A stretch of 39,883 bases of DNA from Candidatus Faecalibacterium intestinigallinarum (GCA_019113345.1 DXHQ01000099.1:1-39883), one strand, 5' to 3'; numbered from the stretch's first letter, positions 7,033-16,650 are shown. Notes: a model not told the origin generated them from the sequence alone. Translations and numbers: made by a program.

Positions 7033-7512
7033 GTGAAAAAGTTTGAAAAGATCCTGGACACCGTCATGCGTTTCCTGATGGCGCTGTCCATGTTCGCCCT
7101 GCTGGCGGGCGGCACCTGGCAGATCTTCAGCCGTATGGTGCTGGGCGACCCCTCCACCTTTACCGATGAGTTCCTGCGCTACGTCCTGATCTGGGCCTCC
7201 CTGATCGGCTCGGCCTACTGCTTCTACCGCGACGAGCACCTGGCCCTCGACCTGGTCAAGGGCCGCGTCAAGGGCGGCGCAGCGGTGGTGCTGAACGTCT
7301 TCATCGAAGCGGCCACCCTCTTCTTTGTCTGCTACGTCTTTATCTACGGCGGCGCGACCCTGGCCATGAACGCCCTGAACGTTTCCTCGGTCATGCACCT
7401 GCCCTTCACCTTCCTCTACTCCATCCTGCCCGTCTCGGGCGTCTTCATCGTGCTGGCCCGCGTGCTCAAGTACGCGCAGCTCTTCTCTGAGAAGAAAGGA
7501 GGCAAAAACTGA
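7033..7512 (+). CDS. dctQ: TRAP transporter small membrane subunit
   Basis: A 159-residue four-helix protein of the DctQ family, with the conserved segment TDEFLRYVLIWASLIGSAYC and hydrophobic stretches at about residues 13-32, 50-66, 85-107 and 125-147. It couples the solute receptor to the large DctM subunit. The start is GTG 7033 after AAAGGAGG (7016-7023). Its TGA overlaps the ATG of dctM, a sign of translational coupling. The gap after dctP is 21 bases. Confidence 0.92.
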   Translation: MKKFEKILDTVMRFLMALSMFALLAGGTWQIFSRMVLGDPSTFTDEFLRYVLIWASLIGSAYCFYRDEHLALDLVKGRVKGGAAVVLNVFIEAATLFFVCYVFIYGGATLAMNALNVSSVMHLPFTFLYSILPVSGVFIVLARVLKYAQLFSEKKGGKN

Positions 7513-8828
7513 TGGTCGTACAGGCTACCCTGAGCCTCTTCGGCTCCTTCTTTGTCATGCTGCTGGCGGGCGTTCCCATTTCGGCCGGCATCGGCATTGC
7601 GTCGGTCATCACCGCCCTGTTCAGTATGCCCGCTGACATCTTTGCCCTGATCGCGGCCCAGCGCTGCTTCTCGGGCCTGGACTCCTTCTCCCTGCTGGCC
7701 CTGCCCTTCTTCACCCTGGGCGGCAACATCATGAACAAGGGCGGCATTGCCCGCCGCCTGATCCGTCTGGCCCGTCTGCTGGTGGGCAAGATCCCCGGCT
7801 ACCTGGCCGCCACCAACGTCCTGGCCAATATGTTCTTCGGCGCGGTCTCCGGCTCGTCGGTCGCCGCCACCTCGGCCATGGGCTCCATCCTGAGCCCGCT
7901 GGAAGCCGAAGAGGGCTATGACCCCAACTACTCGGCCGCCGTCAACATCTGCTCGGCTCCCACCGGCATCCTGATCCCCCCGTCCGGTCCGCTGATCCTT
8001 TACTCCATCACCGCCGGCGGCGTCTCGGTCGCAGCCCTGTTCATGGGCGGCTACCTCACTGGCATCCTGCTGGGCCTGTGCGTGGGCGCGCTGACCATCT
8101 ACCTGGCCGTCAAGAAGGGCTACAAGGCCTCCACCGTCAAGGACGAGGACCCCGCCGTCAAGATCTGGATCGACGCCATCCCCTCGCTGCTGGCCGTCAT
8201 CATCGTCATGGGCGGCATTCTGGGCGGCTTCTTCACCGCCACCGAGGCCGGCGTGGTCATGTGCCTGTACTGCCTGCTGCTGGCCGTTGTCTACCGTGAG
8301 ATCACCTTCCAGACCTTCTACGATATGCTGGCCGACACCATGAAGAGCTCGGCCACCATCCTCTTCCTGATCGCGGCTTCCTCCATCATGTCCTACGTCA
8401 TGTCCTACTCGGGCATCCCCGCCGCCATCAGCGAGGGCCTGATGAGCATCTCCAACAACCGCTACGTCATCCTGCTCATCATGAACGTCTTCCTGCTCAT
8501 CATGGGCTGCTTCCTGGACCTGACCCCCGCCGTCCTGATCTTCACCCCGATCTTCCTGCCCATCGCCACCAGCATTGGCATGAGCCCGGTCCACTTCGGC
8601 CTGATGCTCATCACCAACCTGGGCATCGGCTCGGTCACCCCGCCCGTCGGCTCCTGCCTGTTTGTCGGCTGCGGCGTCGCCAAGGTCAAGATCGAAGGCG
8701 TCACCAAGTACATCATCCCGCTGTTCGCCGGCATGGTGGTGGCCCTGTTCCTCATCACCTTTATCCCCGCCATCCCGATGATCGTGCCTTACCTGTGCGG
8801 TCTGGTCGACACCTTCTGGTGGGCATAA
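7512..8828 (+). CDS. dctM: TRAP transporter large permease subunit
   Basis: A 438-residue membrane protein of the DctM family with about 12 hydrophobic segments. Family motifs include FTLGGNIMNKGGIARRLI near residue 75, the GAVSGSSVAATSAMGSI block near 115-130 and SAPTGILIPPSGPLILY. It carries out sodium-driven import together with the receptor and DctQ. ATG overlaps the dctQ stop. A terminator lies about 50 bases downstream, ahead of the GH31 genes. Confidence 0.93.
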   Translation: MVVQATLSLFGSFFVMLLAGVPISAGIGIASVITALFSMPADIFALIAAQRCFSGLDSFSLLALPFFTLGGNIMNKGGIARRLIRLARLLVGKIPGYLAATNVLANMFFGAVSGSSVAATSAMGSILSPLEAEEGYDPNYSAAVNICSAPTGILIPPSGPLILYSITAGGVSVAALFMGGYLTGILLGLCVGALTIYLAVKKGYKASTVKDEDPAVKIWIDAIPSLLAVIIVMGGILGGFFTATEAGVVMCLYCLLLAVVYREITFQTFYDMLADTMKSSATILFLIAASSIMSYVMSYSGIPAAISEGLMSISNNRYVILLIMNVFLLIMGCFLDLTPAVLIFTPIFLPIATSIGMSPVHFGLMLITNLGIGSVTPPVGSCLFVGCGVAKVKIEGVTKYIIPLFAGMVVALFLITFIPAIPMIVPYLCGLVDTFWWA

Positions 8829-8880
8829 ACCGTTAGCCATTCTCCTCCTTGCGGCACCGCCGCTGGTTACCTAAAGAGCT

Positions 8881-8923
8881 CCCGACTATCTTGCCCGGCA
8901 AATGGTCGGGGGCCCTTTTCTTT
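8881..8923 (+). terminator. Intrinsic terminator after the TRAP operon
   Basis: CCCGACTAT (8881-8889) pairs with ATGGTCGGG (8902-8910, one G-T), followed by CCCTTTTCTTT. It lies between dctM and the first GH31 gene, and shows that the frame extending back to 8849 is not coding. No strong promoter is visible before 8951, so partial read-through is likely. Confidence 0.75.
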
Positions 8924-8950
8924 GCATCAAAAACTGGAAAGGAGAACCTC

Positions 8951-11443
8951 ATGAACCTTTGCAAACAGATTCAGTCGATGGAGCGCCTGGACGGGGCGTT
9001 CCTCTTCCACACCAACTGCGCCGACATCAAGGTCTGCTTTGTCACCGACGAGATCGTCCGCATCCGGGTCGCCTTTGACCGCGAGCTGGCCGAAGAGTCC
9101 TACGTGCTGGCCACCACCGCCTGGGAGGACCGCCTGGACGGCCTGTTTGCCGGCGAGCGCACCCGCGTGGCGCCGGCAGCCCCCACCGTCACCGTCGCCG
9201 ACGAGGCCATCACCTTTGAGACGGCCGCCGTCCGCCTGGTGGCCGAGCGGGACCCCCTCTGCTTCAAGCTGTACGACAAGGACGGCGTCCTGCTGCACAG
9301 CGACCTGGCCGGCAGCCCCTACACCCTGGACGCCAACCGCCGTGTGACCCACTACAGCGCCATGGCCGAGGAGGACTGCTTCTACGGCTTTGGCGAAAAG
9401 GCCGGCGAGCTGAACAAGAATAAGAAGTTCCTGCGCGAGCGCGCCACCGACGCCATGGGCTACGACGCCGAGAAGATGGACACCCTCTACAAGCACATCC
9501 CCTTCTACATCCAGCTGTCCCGCGCCAGCGGCAAGGCGGTGGGCGTCTATTACAACAATTTCTACGAGTCGGTCTTCAACATGGGCTGCGAGAAGAGCAA
9601 CTACTGGCCCCGCTACAGCTACTGGCAGGCCGACGGCGGCGACATCGACCTGTTCCTGCTGGCGGGCGGCTCCATCCGTCGGGTGGTGGACAACTACACC
9701 CGCCTGACCGGCCGTCCCGCCCTGCTGCCCAAGCGGGCGCTGGGCTACCAGGGCTCCTCCATGTACTACCCCGAGCTGGAGAAGGACAGCGACGACGCCG
9801 TGCTGGACTTCATCGACACCATCAAGGAAGAAGGCTTCCCCATCGACGGCTTCCACCTGTCCTCCGGGTATACCAGCTATAACAACAAGCGCTGCGTTTT
9901 CACCTGGAACACCGACCGCTTCAAGGACCCCCGCGCCTACTTCGCCGCCATGAACGAGAAGGGCGCCCAGAACGTGCCCAACGTCAAGCCCGGCATCCTG
10001 CTGTGCCACCCCCGCTTTGACGAGTTCGACGCCTGCGGCGTCTTTGTCAAGGACTCCGAGGCCGACACCTACGCCGTGGGCAAGTGGTGGGGCGGCGACG
10101 GCGCCTTCTGGGACTACACCAGCCCCGAAGGCCGCGCCGCCTGGAAGAAGTTCCTCACCGAGGCCATCATCGACGTGGGCACCGACTCGATCTGGGACGA
10201 CAACTGCGAGTACGACAGCCTGCTGGACAAGGACGCCCGCTGCTGCTTTGACGGCAAGGGCGGCACCATCGGCCAGCTCAAGCCCATCATGAGCACCCTG
10301 ATGTGCAAGATCGGCGCCGAAGCCGTCGTCGAGCACAACCCCAAGGCCCGCCCCTACATCGTCTGCCGCAGCGGCTCGGCCGGCATCCAGAAGTACGCCC
10401 AGACCTGGTGCGGCGACAACTTTACCAGCTGGAAGACCCTGCGCTACAACATCCCCATCATCACCGGCATGGGCCTGTCCGGCCAGCCCAACGAGGGCGC
10501 CGACATCGGCGGCTTCCACGGCCCCGCCCCCAGCGAGGAGCTGTTCGTCCGCTGGGTCCAGAACGGCATCTTCCAGGCGCGGTTCTCCATCCACTCGGCC
10601 AGCAACGACAACACCGTCACCGAGCCCTGGATGTTCCGCGGTTCGGCCGGCCTGATCCGGGACGCCATCCTGCTGCGCTACCGCTTCACCCCCTATCTGT
10701 ACTCGGCCGAGTACGAGGCCAGCCAGACCGGCGCGCCCATCATGCGCCCGCTGGTCTACGAGTTCCAGTCCGACCCCAACGTCTACGACGAGAGCTTCGA
10801 GTTCATGTTCGGCCGCGACATCCTGGTGGCCAACGTCCTCGAGCCGGGCGCCAGGACCTGGAAGGTCTATCTGCCCGCCGGCGCCAAGTGGTATGACTGG
10901 AACGACAACTTTACCTGCTACGAGGGCGGCCAGACCATCGAGCTGCCGGTGGACATCAGCTCCATCCCCATGTTCCTGCGGGAGGGCGCCGTCGTGCCCA
11001 AGGCTGCCAACCAGCTGATGAGCATGGCTAACGACCATATGACCAGCCTCCACCTGACCCTCGTACCCGGCGAGGACCGCACCTACACCCTCTACGACGA
11101 CGACGGCGTCACCAACGACTACAAGGACGGCGTCTGCCGCAAGACCCGCATCACGATGGAGGGCCAGAGCGTCGTGAACGTCAAGTTTGCCGCCGAGGGC
11201 AGCTACACCGACTTTGTCGAGGACGTCACCGTCGAGATGGTCCGCAAGGACCGCAGCCCCTTCTGGGTGGCGCTGGACGGCCGCAAGCTGGAGCACTTCC
11301 TCAACCGCCGCAAGTTTGACGCCGCCGCCGAGGGCTGGTACTACAGCCAGACCAAGCGCGCCGTCCTGGTCAAGTACGCCAACCCCCGCAAGGATGCGAC
11401 CCTGACCGTCTCCTTCGAGGACTTTGACCTGATCGGTATGTAA
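8951..11443 (+). CDS. GH31 family alpha-glycosidase, first of a tandem pair
   Basis: An 830-residue cytoplasmic enzyme (no signal peptide). The start is ATG 8951, 8 bases after AAAGGAGA; the frame opens earlier but that part contains a terminator. Order: N-terminal beta domain (including FYGFGEKAGELNK), a TIM barrel, and C-terminal beta domains. The nucleophile is expected to be Asp417 in WDDNCE and the acid/base Asp489 in WCGDNFTSW. The family removes alpha-linked sugars (glucose, xylose, galactose, N-acetylgalactosamine, sulfoquinovose); the exact substrate is not clear. It resembles the next gene along its whole length, so the pair arose by duplication. Its place after a TRAP importer suggests that the imported compound or a related glycoside is its substrate. 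Confidence 0.88.
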   Translation: MNLCKQIQSMERLDGAFLFHTNCADIKVCFVTDEIVRIRVAFDRELAEESYVLATTAWEDRLDGLFAGERTRVAPAAPTVTVADEAITFETAAVRLVAERDPLCFKLYDKDGVLLHSDLAGSPYTLDANRRVTHYSAMAEEDCFYGFGEKAGELNKNKKFLRERATDAMGYDAEKMDTLYKHIPFYIQLSRASGKAVGVYYNNFYESVFNMGCEKSNYWPRYSYWQADGGDIDLFLLAGGSIRRVVDNYTRLTGRPALLPKRALGYQGSSMYYPELEKDSDDAVLDFIDTIKEEGFPIDGFHLSSGYTSYNNKRCVFTWNTDRFKDPRAYFAAMNEKGAQNVPNVKPGILLCHPRFDEFDACGVFVKDSEADTYAVGKWWGGDGAFWDYTSPEGRAAWKKFLTEAIIDVGTDSIWDDNCEYDSLLDKDARCCFDGKGGTIGQLKPIMSTLMCKIGAEAVVEHNPKARPYIVCRSGSAGIQKYAQTWCGDNFTSWKTLRYNIPIITGMGLSGQPNEGADIGGFHGPAPSEELFVRWVQNGIFQARFSIHSASNDNTVTEPWMFRGSAGLIRDAILLRYRFTPYLYSAEYEASQTGAPIMRPLVYEFQSDPNVYDESFEFMFGRDILVANVLEPGARTWKVYLPAGAKWYDWNDNFTCYEGGQTIELPVDISSIPMFLREGAVVPKAANQLMSMANDHMTSLHLTLVPGEDRTYTLYDDDGVTNDYKDGVCRKTRITMEGQSVVNVKFAAEGSYTDFVEDVTVEMVRKDRSPFWVALDGRKLEHFLNRRKFDAAAEGWYYSQTKRAVLVKYANPRKDATLTVSFEDFDLIGM

Positions 11444-11470
11444 ACCGCCGCATCACGAAAGGAATCTGAC

Positions 11471-13984
11471 ATGCTGCTCAAACACTTCCAGTCCCTGGAA
11501 AAGACCGGTAACGGCTACATCGTCCACGGCGACAACGCCGACGTCATGCTGGTCTTTATGACCGACGATATCATCCGCATCCGCGTCTCCTTCGACCGCC
11601 AGTTCAAGGAGGAGTCCTACACCCTGGTCACCACCGCCTGGCCCGACCGGATGGACGAGATGCTGAAAAACGAGCGCACCCGCATCACTGCCCTGGACAT
11701 CCCCTGCGAAGAGGACGACAAGACCCTGACCTTCCGTACCAAAACCCTCAGGCTGGTCATGCGCAAGTGCCCGCTGTCCTTCCTGCTCTACAGCGCCGAC
11801 GGCCAGCTGATCTACGCCGACCTGCGGGAGCGCGCCTTTGAAAAGGACCAGCTGGGCCGCCTGAGCCATTACTCCCGCATCGACTACGCCCACGACCACT
11901 TCTACGGCTTTGGCGAAAAGACCGGCCACCTGGACAAGAAGGGCCGCCGGATGCGGATGGCCCCCAAGGACGCCATCGGCCACGACCCCGAGACCGGCGA
12001 CCCGATGTACAAGCACATCCCCTTCTACATCCGCCTGTCCGACCAGCAGCGCCACGCGGTGGGCCTGTTCTACCACAACTCCTACGACAGCGTCTTTGAC
12101 ATGGGCCAGGAGATCTCGGGCTATTGGGAGCGCTACAGCTACTACCAGACCGACGGCGGCGACATCGACCTGTTCCTGCTCAACGGCCCGTCGGTCAACG
12201 CGGTGCTGGACCACTACACCCTGCTGACCGGCCGTCCCGCCCTGCCCACCAAGCAGTCGCTGGGCTACTGCGCCTCCACCATGTACTACGCCGAGCTGGA
12301 AAAGGACTGCGACCAGGAGATCTACAAGGTCATCGACAAGCACCTGAAAGAGGGCGTCCTGATCGACAACTTCTGGCTGGCCTCCGGCTACACCAGCGGC
12401 GAGGAGGACAACCTCCGCTACGTCTTCAACTGGAACCGCCGCCGCTTCCCCGACCCCAAGGGCTTCTTTGACAAGATGAACGAGATGGGGATCAACGTCA
12501 TCCCCAACCTCAAGCCCGGCATCCTGAAGAACCACCCCTATATGCCCCTGTTCGAGCAGAACGGCGTCTTTATCAAGAACCCCGACGGCAACGGCGACTA
12601 CTACGGCCGCTGGTGGGGCGGCGAGGGCCGCTTCTTCGACTTCACCAACCCCGCGGCCCGCGCCACCTGGAAACAGCTGCTGGAGGATAACGTCCTCAAG
12701 CTGGGCGCCAAGACGGTCTGGAACGACAACTGCGAGATGGACGGCGTCGAGGACCGCGAGGCCCAGTGCGACTTTGAAGGCGAAAAGGGCACCATGGCCG
12801 AGCTGAAGATCCTGCACTCCAACCTGATGGCCTACCTCGGCAAGGAGGCCCTGGCCGAAGTCTACCCCGGCGAGCGCCCCTACATCATCAACCGCGCCGG
12901 CTTTGCCGGCATCCAGCGGTACGCGCAGGTCTGGGGCGGCGACAACCTGACCGACTGGCGGACCGTCAAGTTCAACATCGCCACCATCGTAGGCATGGGC
13001 CTGTCCGGCTGCCCCAACATGGGCTGCGACATCGGCGGCTTTGCCGGCCACGCCCCCGAAGGCGAGCTGCTGCTGCGCTGGATCCAGAGCGGCATCTTCC
13101 AGCCCCGGTTCACCCTCAACTCGGCCAACGACGACAACACCGTCACCCAGCCCTGGATGTATGAGGAGAACAACGAGTATATCCGCGCCGCCTACGCCCT
13201 GCGCTACCGGATGCTGCCCTACCTGTACTCTCTGATGTACGAGGCGCACTGCACCGGTATGCCGGCCATGCGGCCCCTCTTCCTCGAGTTCCCGGACGAC
13301 CCCGCCTGCTACAGCGACAAGAACCTGACCTTCCTGTACGGCAAGAGCGTCCTGGTGGCCAACGTGGTCGAAAAGGGCGCCGCCACCCGCACCGTCTACC
13401 TGCCCGCCGGCTGCACCTGGTATGACATGAACGACAACCTGCGCGCCTACGCCGGCGGCCAGACCATCGAAGTGCCGGTGGACCTCGGCTCCATCCCCAT
13501 GTTCCTGCGCGGGTCGGCCGTCTTTGCCACCAGCGAGGACGTCAAGCACATCCTCAGCGACACCCTGCGGCATCTCGACCTGCTCATCGCCGCCGAGACC
13601 GACACCGACTTCGTCCTCTATGACGACGACGGCCACAGTGAGGAGTACGAGAAGGGCGTCTTTGCCCGGACCGATATCTCGGTCAAGGCAGGGGAGCAGA
13701 CGGTGGTCTCCTTCCGCAAGACCGGCAGCTATGAGAGCACCGTCGACAGCCTGACCATCCGCCTGGTCAGCAAGGCCAAGGGCGCCTACTGGGTCACGGT
13801 GGACGGCCAGCCGGTGCCCCGCACCATCGTCCGCGAGGTCTTTGACGCGTCGCCCTGCGCCTGGTACTACAATATGTCCGACCGCACCATCTGGGTCAAA
13901 TACCCCAAGCCCGCCAAGGACAACTACGACGTCGTCATCTCGACCGAAAAGTTCGACCTGGTCGGCATGGTCAAGGAGGACTGA
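11471..13984 (+). CDS. GH31 family alpha-glycosidase, second of a tandem pair
   Basis: An 837-residue paralogue of the preceding enzyme, 27 bases downstream with its own GAAAGGAAT ribosome site, so the two are co-transcribed. The catalytic residues are kept: nucleophile Asp419 in WNDNCE and acid/base Asp491 in WGGDNLTDW. Segments such as FYGFGEKTGHLDKK, YKHIPFYIRLS and TVYLPAGCTWYDMND match the first copy closely, whereas the loops near the barrel mouth (for example SGYTSGEEDN versus SGYTSYNNK) differ, which suggests different substrate ranges. No signal peptide. A strong terminator follows. Confidence 0.88.
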   Translation: MLLKHFQSLEKTGNGYIVHGDNADVMLVFMTDDIIRIRVSFDRQFKEESYTLVTTAWPDRMDEMLKNERTRITALDIPCEEDDKTLTFRTKTLRLVMRKCPLSFLLYSADGQLIYADLRERAFEKDQLGRLSHYSRIDYAHDHFYGFGEKTGHLDKKGRRMRMAPKDAIGHDPETGDPMYKHIPFYIRLSDQQRHAVGLFYHNSYDSVFDMGQEISGYWERYSYYQTDGGDIDLFLLNGPSVNAVLDHYTLLTGRPALPTKQSLGYCASTMYYAELEKDCDQEIYKVIDKHLKEGVLIDNFWLASGYTSGEEDNLRYVFNWNRRRFPDPKGFFDKMNEMGINVIPNLKPGILKNHPYMPLFEQNGVFIKNPDGNGDYYGRWWGGEGRFFDFTNPAARATWKQLLEDNVLKLGAKTVWNDNCEMDGVEDREAQCDFEGEKGTMAELKILHSNLMAYLGKEALAEVYPGERPYIINRAGFAGIQRYAQVWGGDNLTDWRTVKFNIATIVGMGLSGCPNMGCDIGGFAGHAPEGELLLRWIQSGIFQPRFTLNSANDDNTVTQPWMYEENNEYIRAAYALRYRMLPYLYSLMYEAHCTGMPAMRPLFLEFPDDPACYSDKNLTFLYGKSVLVANVVEKGAATRTVYLPAGCTWYDMNDNLRAYAGGQTIEVPVDLGSIPMFLRGSAVFATSEDVKHILSDTLRHLDLLIAAETDTDFVLYDDDGHSEEYEKGVFARTDISVKAGEQTVVSFRKTGSYESTVDSLTIRLVSKAKGAYWVTVDGQPVPRTIVREVFDASPCAWYYNMSDRTIWVKYPKPAKDNYDVVISTEKFDLVGMVKED

Positions 13985-14026
13985 GCCTGACCGCCTGACC
14001 CCATCAGCTGCATCAAAAGAGCGCCG

Positions 14027-14063
14027 CGCGCCCGCCTGCCCCCAACGCAGGCGGGCGCGTTTT
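14027..14063 (+). terminator. Intrinsic terminator after the GH31 pair
   Basis: A perfect 13-bp GC-rich stem CGCGCCCGCCTGC (14027-14039) / GCAGGCGGGCGCG (14047-14059), then TTTT. Confidence 0.9.
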
Positions 14064-14074
14064 GCTGCCGGGAC

Positions 14075-14089
14075 GCGCAAATCTTGCGC
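14075..14089. promoter_or_regulatory. Palindrome upstream of the third GH31 gene, candidate operator
   Basis: GCGCAA-ATC-TTGCGC is a perfect 6-3-6 inverted repeat 46 bases before the -35 of the following promoter. A 13-base part of it (14079-14091) recurs in inverted orientation at 605-617, just upstream of the promoter at 629. The regulator is unknown. Confidence 0.4.
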
Positions 14090-14134
14090 AGCGGCAGGCG
14101 GACGACAAACACCGAAACAATACGAAACTGCGTC

Positions 14135-14162
14135 TTGCGCCGCCGCCCCAATCTGCTATAAT
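14135..14162 (+). promoter_or_regulatory. Promoter of the third GH31 gene
   Basis: TTGCGC (14135-14140), 16 bases, then a perfect TATAAT (14157-14162), giving a leader of about 40 bases to the ATG at 14212. Confidence 0.65.
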
Positions 14163-14211
14163 AGGGGCAGAGAAGGACCGGAATGCCGCACAGAAGAAAG
14201 GATGATGTACG

Positions 14212-16584
14212 ATGGAATGGAGGCAGCTTGCAAGCCGCCCGGTATGCAGAAAAGAAGCGGTGGTGCGCGGAGAAAACTACCGCATCACCATTTTGACGCC
14301 CCGCCTGTTCCGCCTGGAATACAGCGAGGACGGCGTCTTTGAGGACCGGCCCACCCAGTGCGTTCTGAACCGGGAGTTCCCGGTGCCGCAGTTCCAGGTG
14401 TTCGAGACGGACGCTTCGCTCAAAATCGTCACCGAAGGGGTGGAGCTGCTCTACGATAAGCAGAAGTTTTCTCCGAGCGGCCTGTCCCTCACCGTCAAGA
14501 GCAAGGGCTGCTCCCACAACGGCGTCTGGCACTACGGGGAAGAGCCCCACGACCTGCGGGGCACCGCCCGCACCCTCGACAACGCCAACGGCGCCATCGA
14601 GCTGGAGCACGGCCTGCTCTCCAACTGGGGCGGCTACGCCCTGCTGGACGACAGCCGCTCGCTGCTCATCCGCCCCGACGGCTGGGTCGAGCCCCGCAGC
14701 GGGGAGCGGATCGACCTTTACTTTTTCGGCTACGGCAATGCGTACCAGGAATGCCTGCGGGATTTTTACCGCCTGACCGGCCCGGTCCCGCTGCTGCCCC
14801 GGTATGCCCTGGGCAACTGGTGGAGCCGCTTCCACCGGTACGACGAGGCCGAGTACAAGGCCCTGATGGAGCGGTTTGAGGCCGAGGGGGTGCCCTTCTC
14901 GGTGGCGGTCATCGACATGGACTGGCATCTGGTGGACGTCGACCCCAAGTACGGCAGCGGCTGGACCGGCTATACCTGGAACAAAGAACTCTTCCCCGAC
15001 CCGGCCGAGTTCATGGGCTGGCTGCACCGGCACGGCCTGAAGGTGACCCTGAACGTCCACCCCGCCGACGGTGTCCGCGCCTTTGAGGACGCCTACCGCC
15101 CCATGGCCGAAGCCCTGGGCAAGGACTGGCGAAAGGAGGAGCCGGTCGAATTCGACGTCGCCGACCCCCAATTCCTGGACGCCTATTTCAAGTACCTCCA
15201 CCACCCCAACGAGGAGGCGGGGGTGGACTTCTGGTGGGTGGACTGGCAGCAGGGCACCCAGACCCGGATCCCCGGCCTCGACCCGCTCTGGATGCTGAAC
15301 CACTACCACTATCTGGACAGTATGCGGGATGGCAAACGCGGGCTGACCTTCTCCCGCTACGCCGGCATGGGCAGCCACCGCTATCCGGTGGGCTTCTCGG
15401 GCGACACCATCATCACCTGGGAGTCGCTGGCCTTCCAGCCCTACTTCACGGCCAACGCCAGCAACGCCGGCTACGGCTGGTGGAGCCACGACATCGGCGG
15501 CCATATGCAGGGCTACCGGGATGAGGAGCTGTCCACCCGGTGGGTGCAGTTCGGCGTCTTTTCGCCCATCATGCGGCTGCACAGCTCGAACAGCCCCTTC
15601 ACCGGCAAGGAGCCCTGGAACTTTAACCCCATCGCCGAAGCGGTGATGAAGCGCTACCTGCGGCTGCGCCATCAGCTGGTGCCCTACCTCTACACCATGA
15701 ACTGGTATGCCAGCCGGAAGGGCCAGCCCCTCATCCGCCCCCTCTACTACCTCGAGCCCGACTGCGCTGAGGCCTACCAGGCCCCCAACGAATACTACTT
15801 CGGCACCGAGCTGATCGTCTGCCCCATCACCGCCCCGATGGACAAAAAGGCGGGGGCCGCCGCCTTTACGGCCTGGCTGCCGGAGGGCAAATGGTTCGAC
15901 CTCTTCAACGGCCGTGTCTACGACGGCGGCCGCAAGCTGACCCTCTACCGCGGCATCGAGGACATCCCGGTCCTGGCCAAAGCCGGCGCCATCCTGCCCC
16001 TGGCCGAGCTGGAGCCCGGCTCGAACAGCACCGACAACCCCGCCGCCCTGCAAGTCAAGGTCTTTGCCGGCGGGGAGGGCGCCTTCGAGCTCTACGAGGA
16101 CGACGGCGCGGCCGCGCCCGCCGCCGCGGTGACCCGCATGACCTGGGACGGCGCGCGCTTCGCGGTCGCCCCGGCCGAAGGGGACCGGAGCGTCCTGCCC
16201 GCCAGCCGGCGCTACACCTTCGAATTCTGCGGCATCGGCCCCGAGACGCCGCAGCTGCTGGTGAACGGCCAGCCGGCGGAAGCCTCCGCCGCCTACGACG
16301 AGGCGCGGCACATCCTGACCCTCCGCGCCCCGGCCATCACCCCGGCGGACGGGCTGGAAGTCCGCTTTGGCCGCACCCTGCCGGTCCGCCCCAACGACCT
16401 GGCCGGCCAGCTCTTCCGGCTCCTCTACAAGGCCGAGATGGCGTACGACAAGAAGGAGTACATCTACCGCTGCGTCTGCGCGGACAAGACCCCGCTCGAA
16501 CTGCTGAGCCTCCTCCCGACCATGGACCTCGACCCCGCCGTCTGCGGGATGCTCTCCGAGGTGCTGCTGGCGGAGAACAGATAA
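14212..16584 (+). CDS. GH31 family glycosidase (alpha-glucosidase/alpha-xylosidase-like)
   Basis: A 790-residue enzyme from a different GH31 branch than the tandem pair. AGAAAGGA lies 10 bases before the ATG. Domain order: N-terminal galactose-mutarotase-like domain, (beta/alpha)8 barrel from about residue 195, then beta domains. The nucleophile should be Asp344 in WWVDWQQG and the acid/base Asp398 in GFSGDTIITW; GGHMQGYRDEELSTRWVQFG and the RLHSSNSPF segment line the active site. No signal peptide, so it works in the cytoplasm on imported oligosaccharides. It has its own promoter and a candidate operator, so it can be regulated apart from the pair upstream. Alpha-glucosidase is the commonest activity in this branch, but alpha-xylosidase is possible. 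Confidence 0.87.
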   Translation: MEWRQLASRPVCRKEAVVRGENYRITILTPRLFRLEYSEDGVFEDRPTQCVLNREFPVPQFQVFETDASLKIVTEGVELLYDKQKFSPSGLSLTVKSKGCSHNGVWHYGEEPHDLRGTARTLDNANGAIELEHGLLSNWGGYALLDDSRSLLIRPDGWVEPRSGERIDLYFFGYGNAYQECLRDFYRLTGPVPLLPRYALGNWWSRFHRYDEAEYKALMERFEAEGVPFSVAVIDMDWHLVDVDPKYGSGWTGYTWNKELFPDPAEFMGWLHRHGLKVTLNVHPADGVRAFEDAYRPMAEALGKDWRKEEPVEFDVADPQFLDAYFKYLHHPNEEAGVDFWWVDWQQGTQTRIPGLDPLWMLNHYHYLDSMRDGKRGLTFSRYAGMGSHRYPVGFSGDTIITWESLAFQPYFTANASNAGYGWWSHDIGGHMQGYRDEELSTRWVQFGVFSPIMRLHSSNSPFTGKEPWNFNPIAEAVMKRYLRLRHQLVPYLYTMNWYASRKGQPLIRPLYYLEPDCAEAYQAPNEYYFGTELIVCPITAPMDKKAGAAAFTAWLPEGKWFDLFNGRVYDGGRKLTLYRGIEDIPVLAKAGAILPLAELEPGSNSTDNPAALQVKVFAGGEGAFELYEDDGAAAPAAAVTRMTWDGARFAVAPAEGDRSVLPASRRYTFEFCGIGPETPQLLVNGQPAEASAAYDEARHILTLRAPAITPADGLEVRFGRTLPVRPNDLAGQLFRLLYKAEMAYDKKEYIYRCVCADKTPLELLSLLPTMDLDPAVCGMLSEVLLAENR

Positions 16585-16592
16585 GCCTGAAT

Positions 16593-16642
16593 AAAACCAG
16601 CCGGAAGGCGAGCGGTTTGCTCCGCGCCTTCCGGCTGGTTTT
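16593..16642. terminator. Bidirectional terminator between GH31 and glgP
   Basis: An 18-bp perfect stem, AAAACCAGCCGGAAGGCG (16593-16610) with CGCCTTCCGGCTGGTTTT (16625-16642), flanked by T-rich sequence on the plus side and A-rich sequence on the left that serves the minus strand. It ends both convergent operons. Confidence 0.92.
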
Positions 16643-16650
16643 TGTTTGGG

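Noticed and set aside
8849-8950. Longer N-terminus for the first GH31 enzyme
   Set aside because: The segment contains an intrinsic terminator and the ribosome site lies just before ATG 8951.
8927-14080. Open frames of 789 and 875 codons on the minus strand opposite the GH31 pair
   Set aside because: Same complementary-strand artefact; no ribosome site or recognisable domain.
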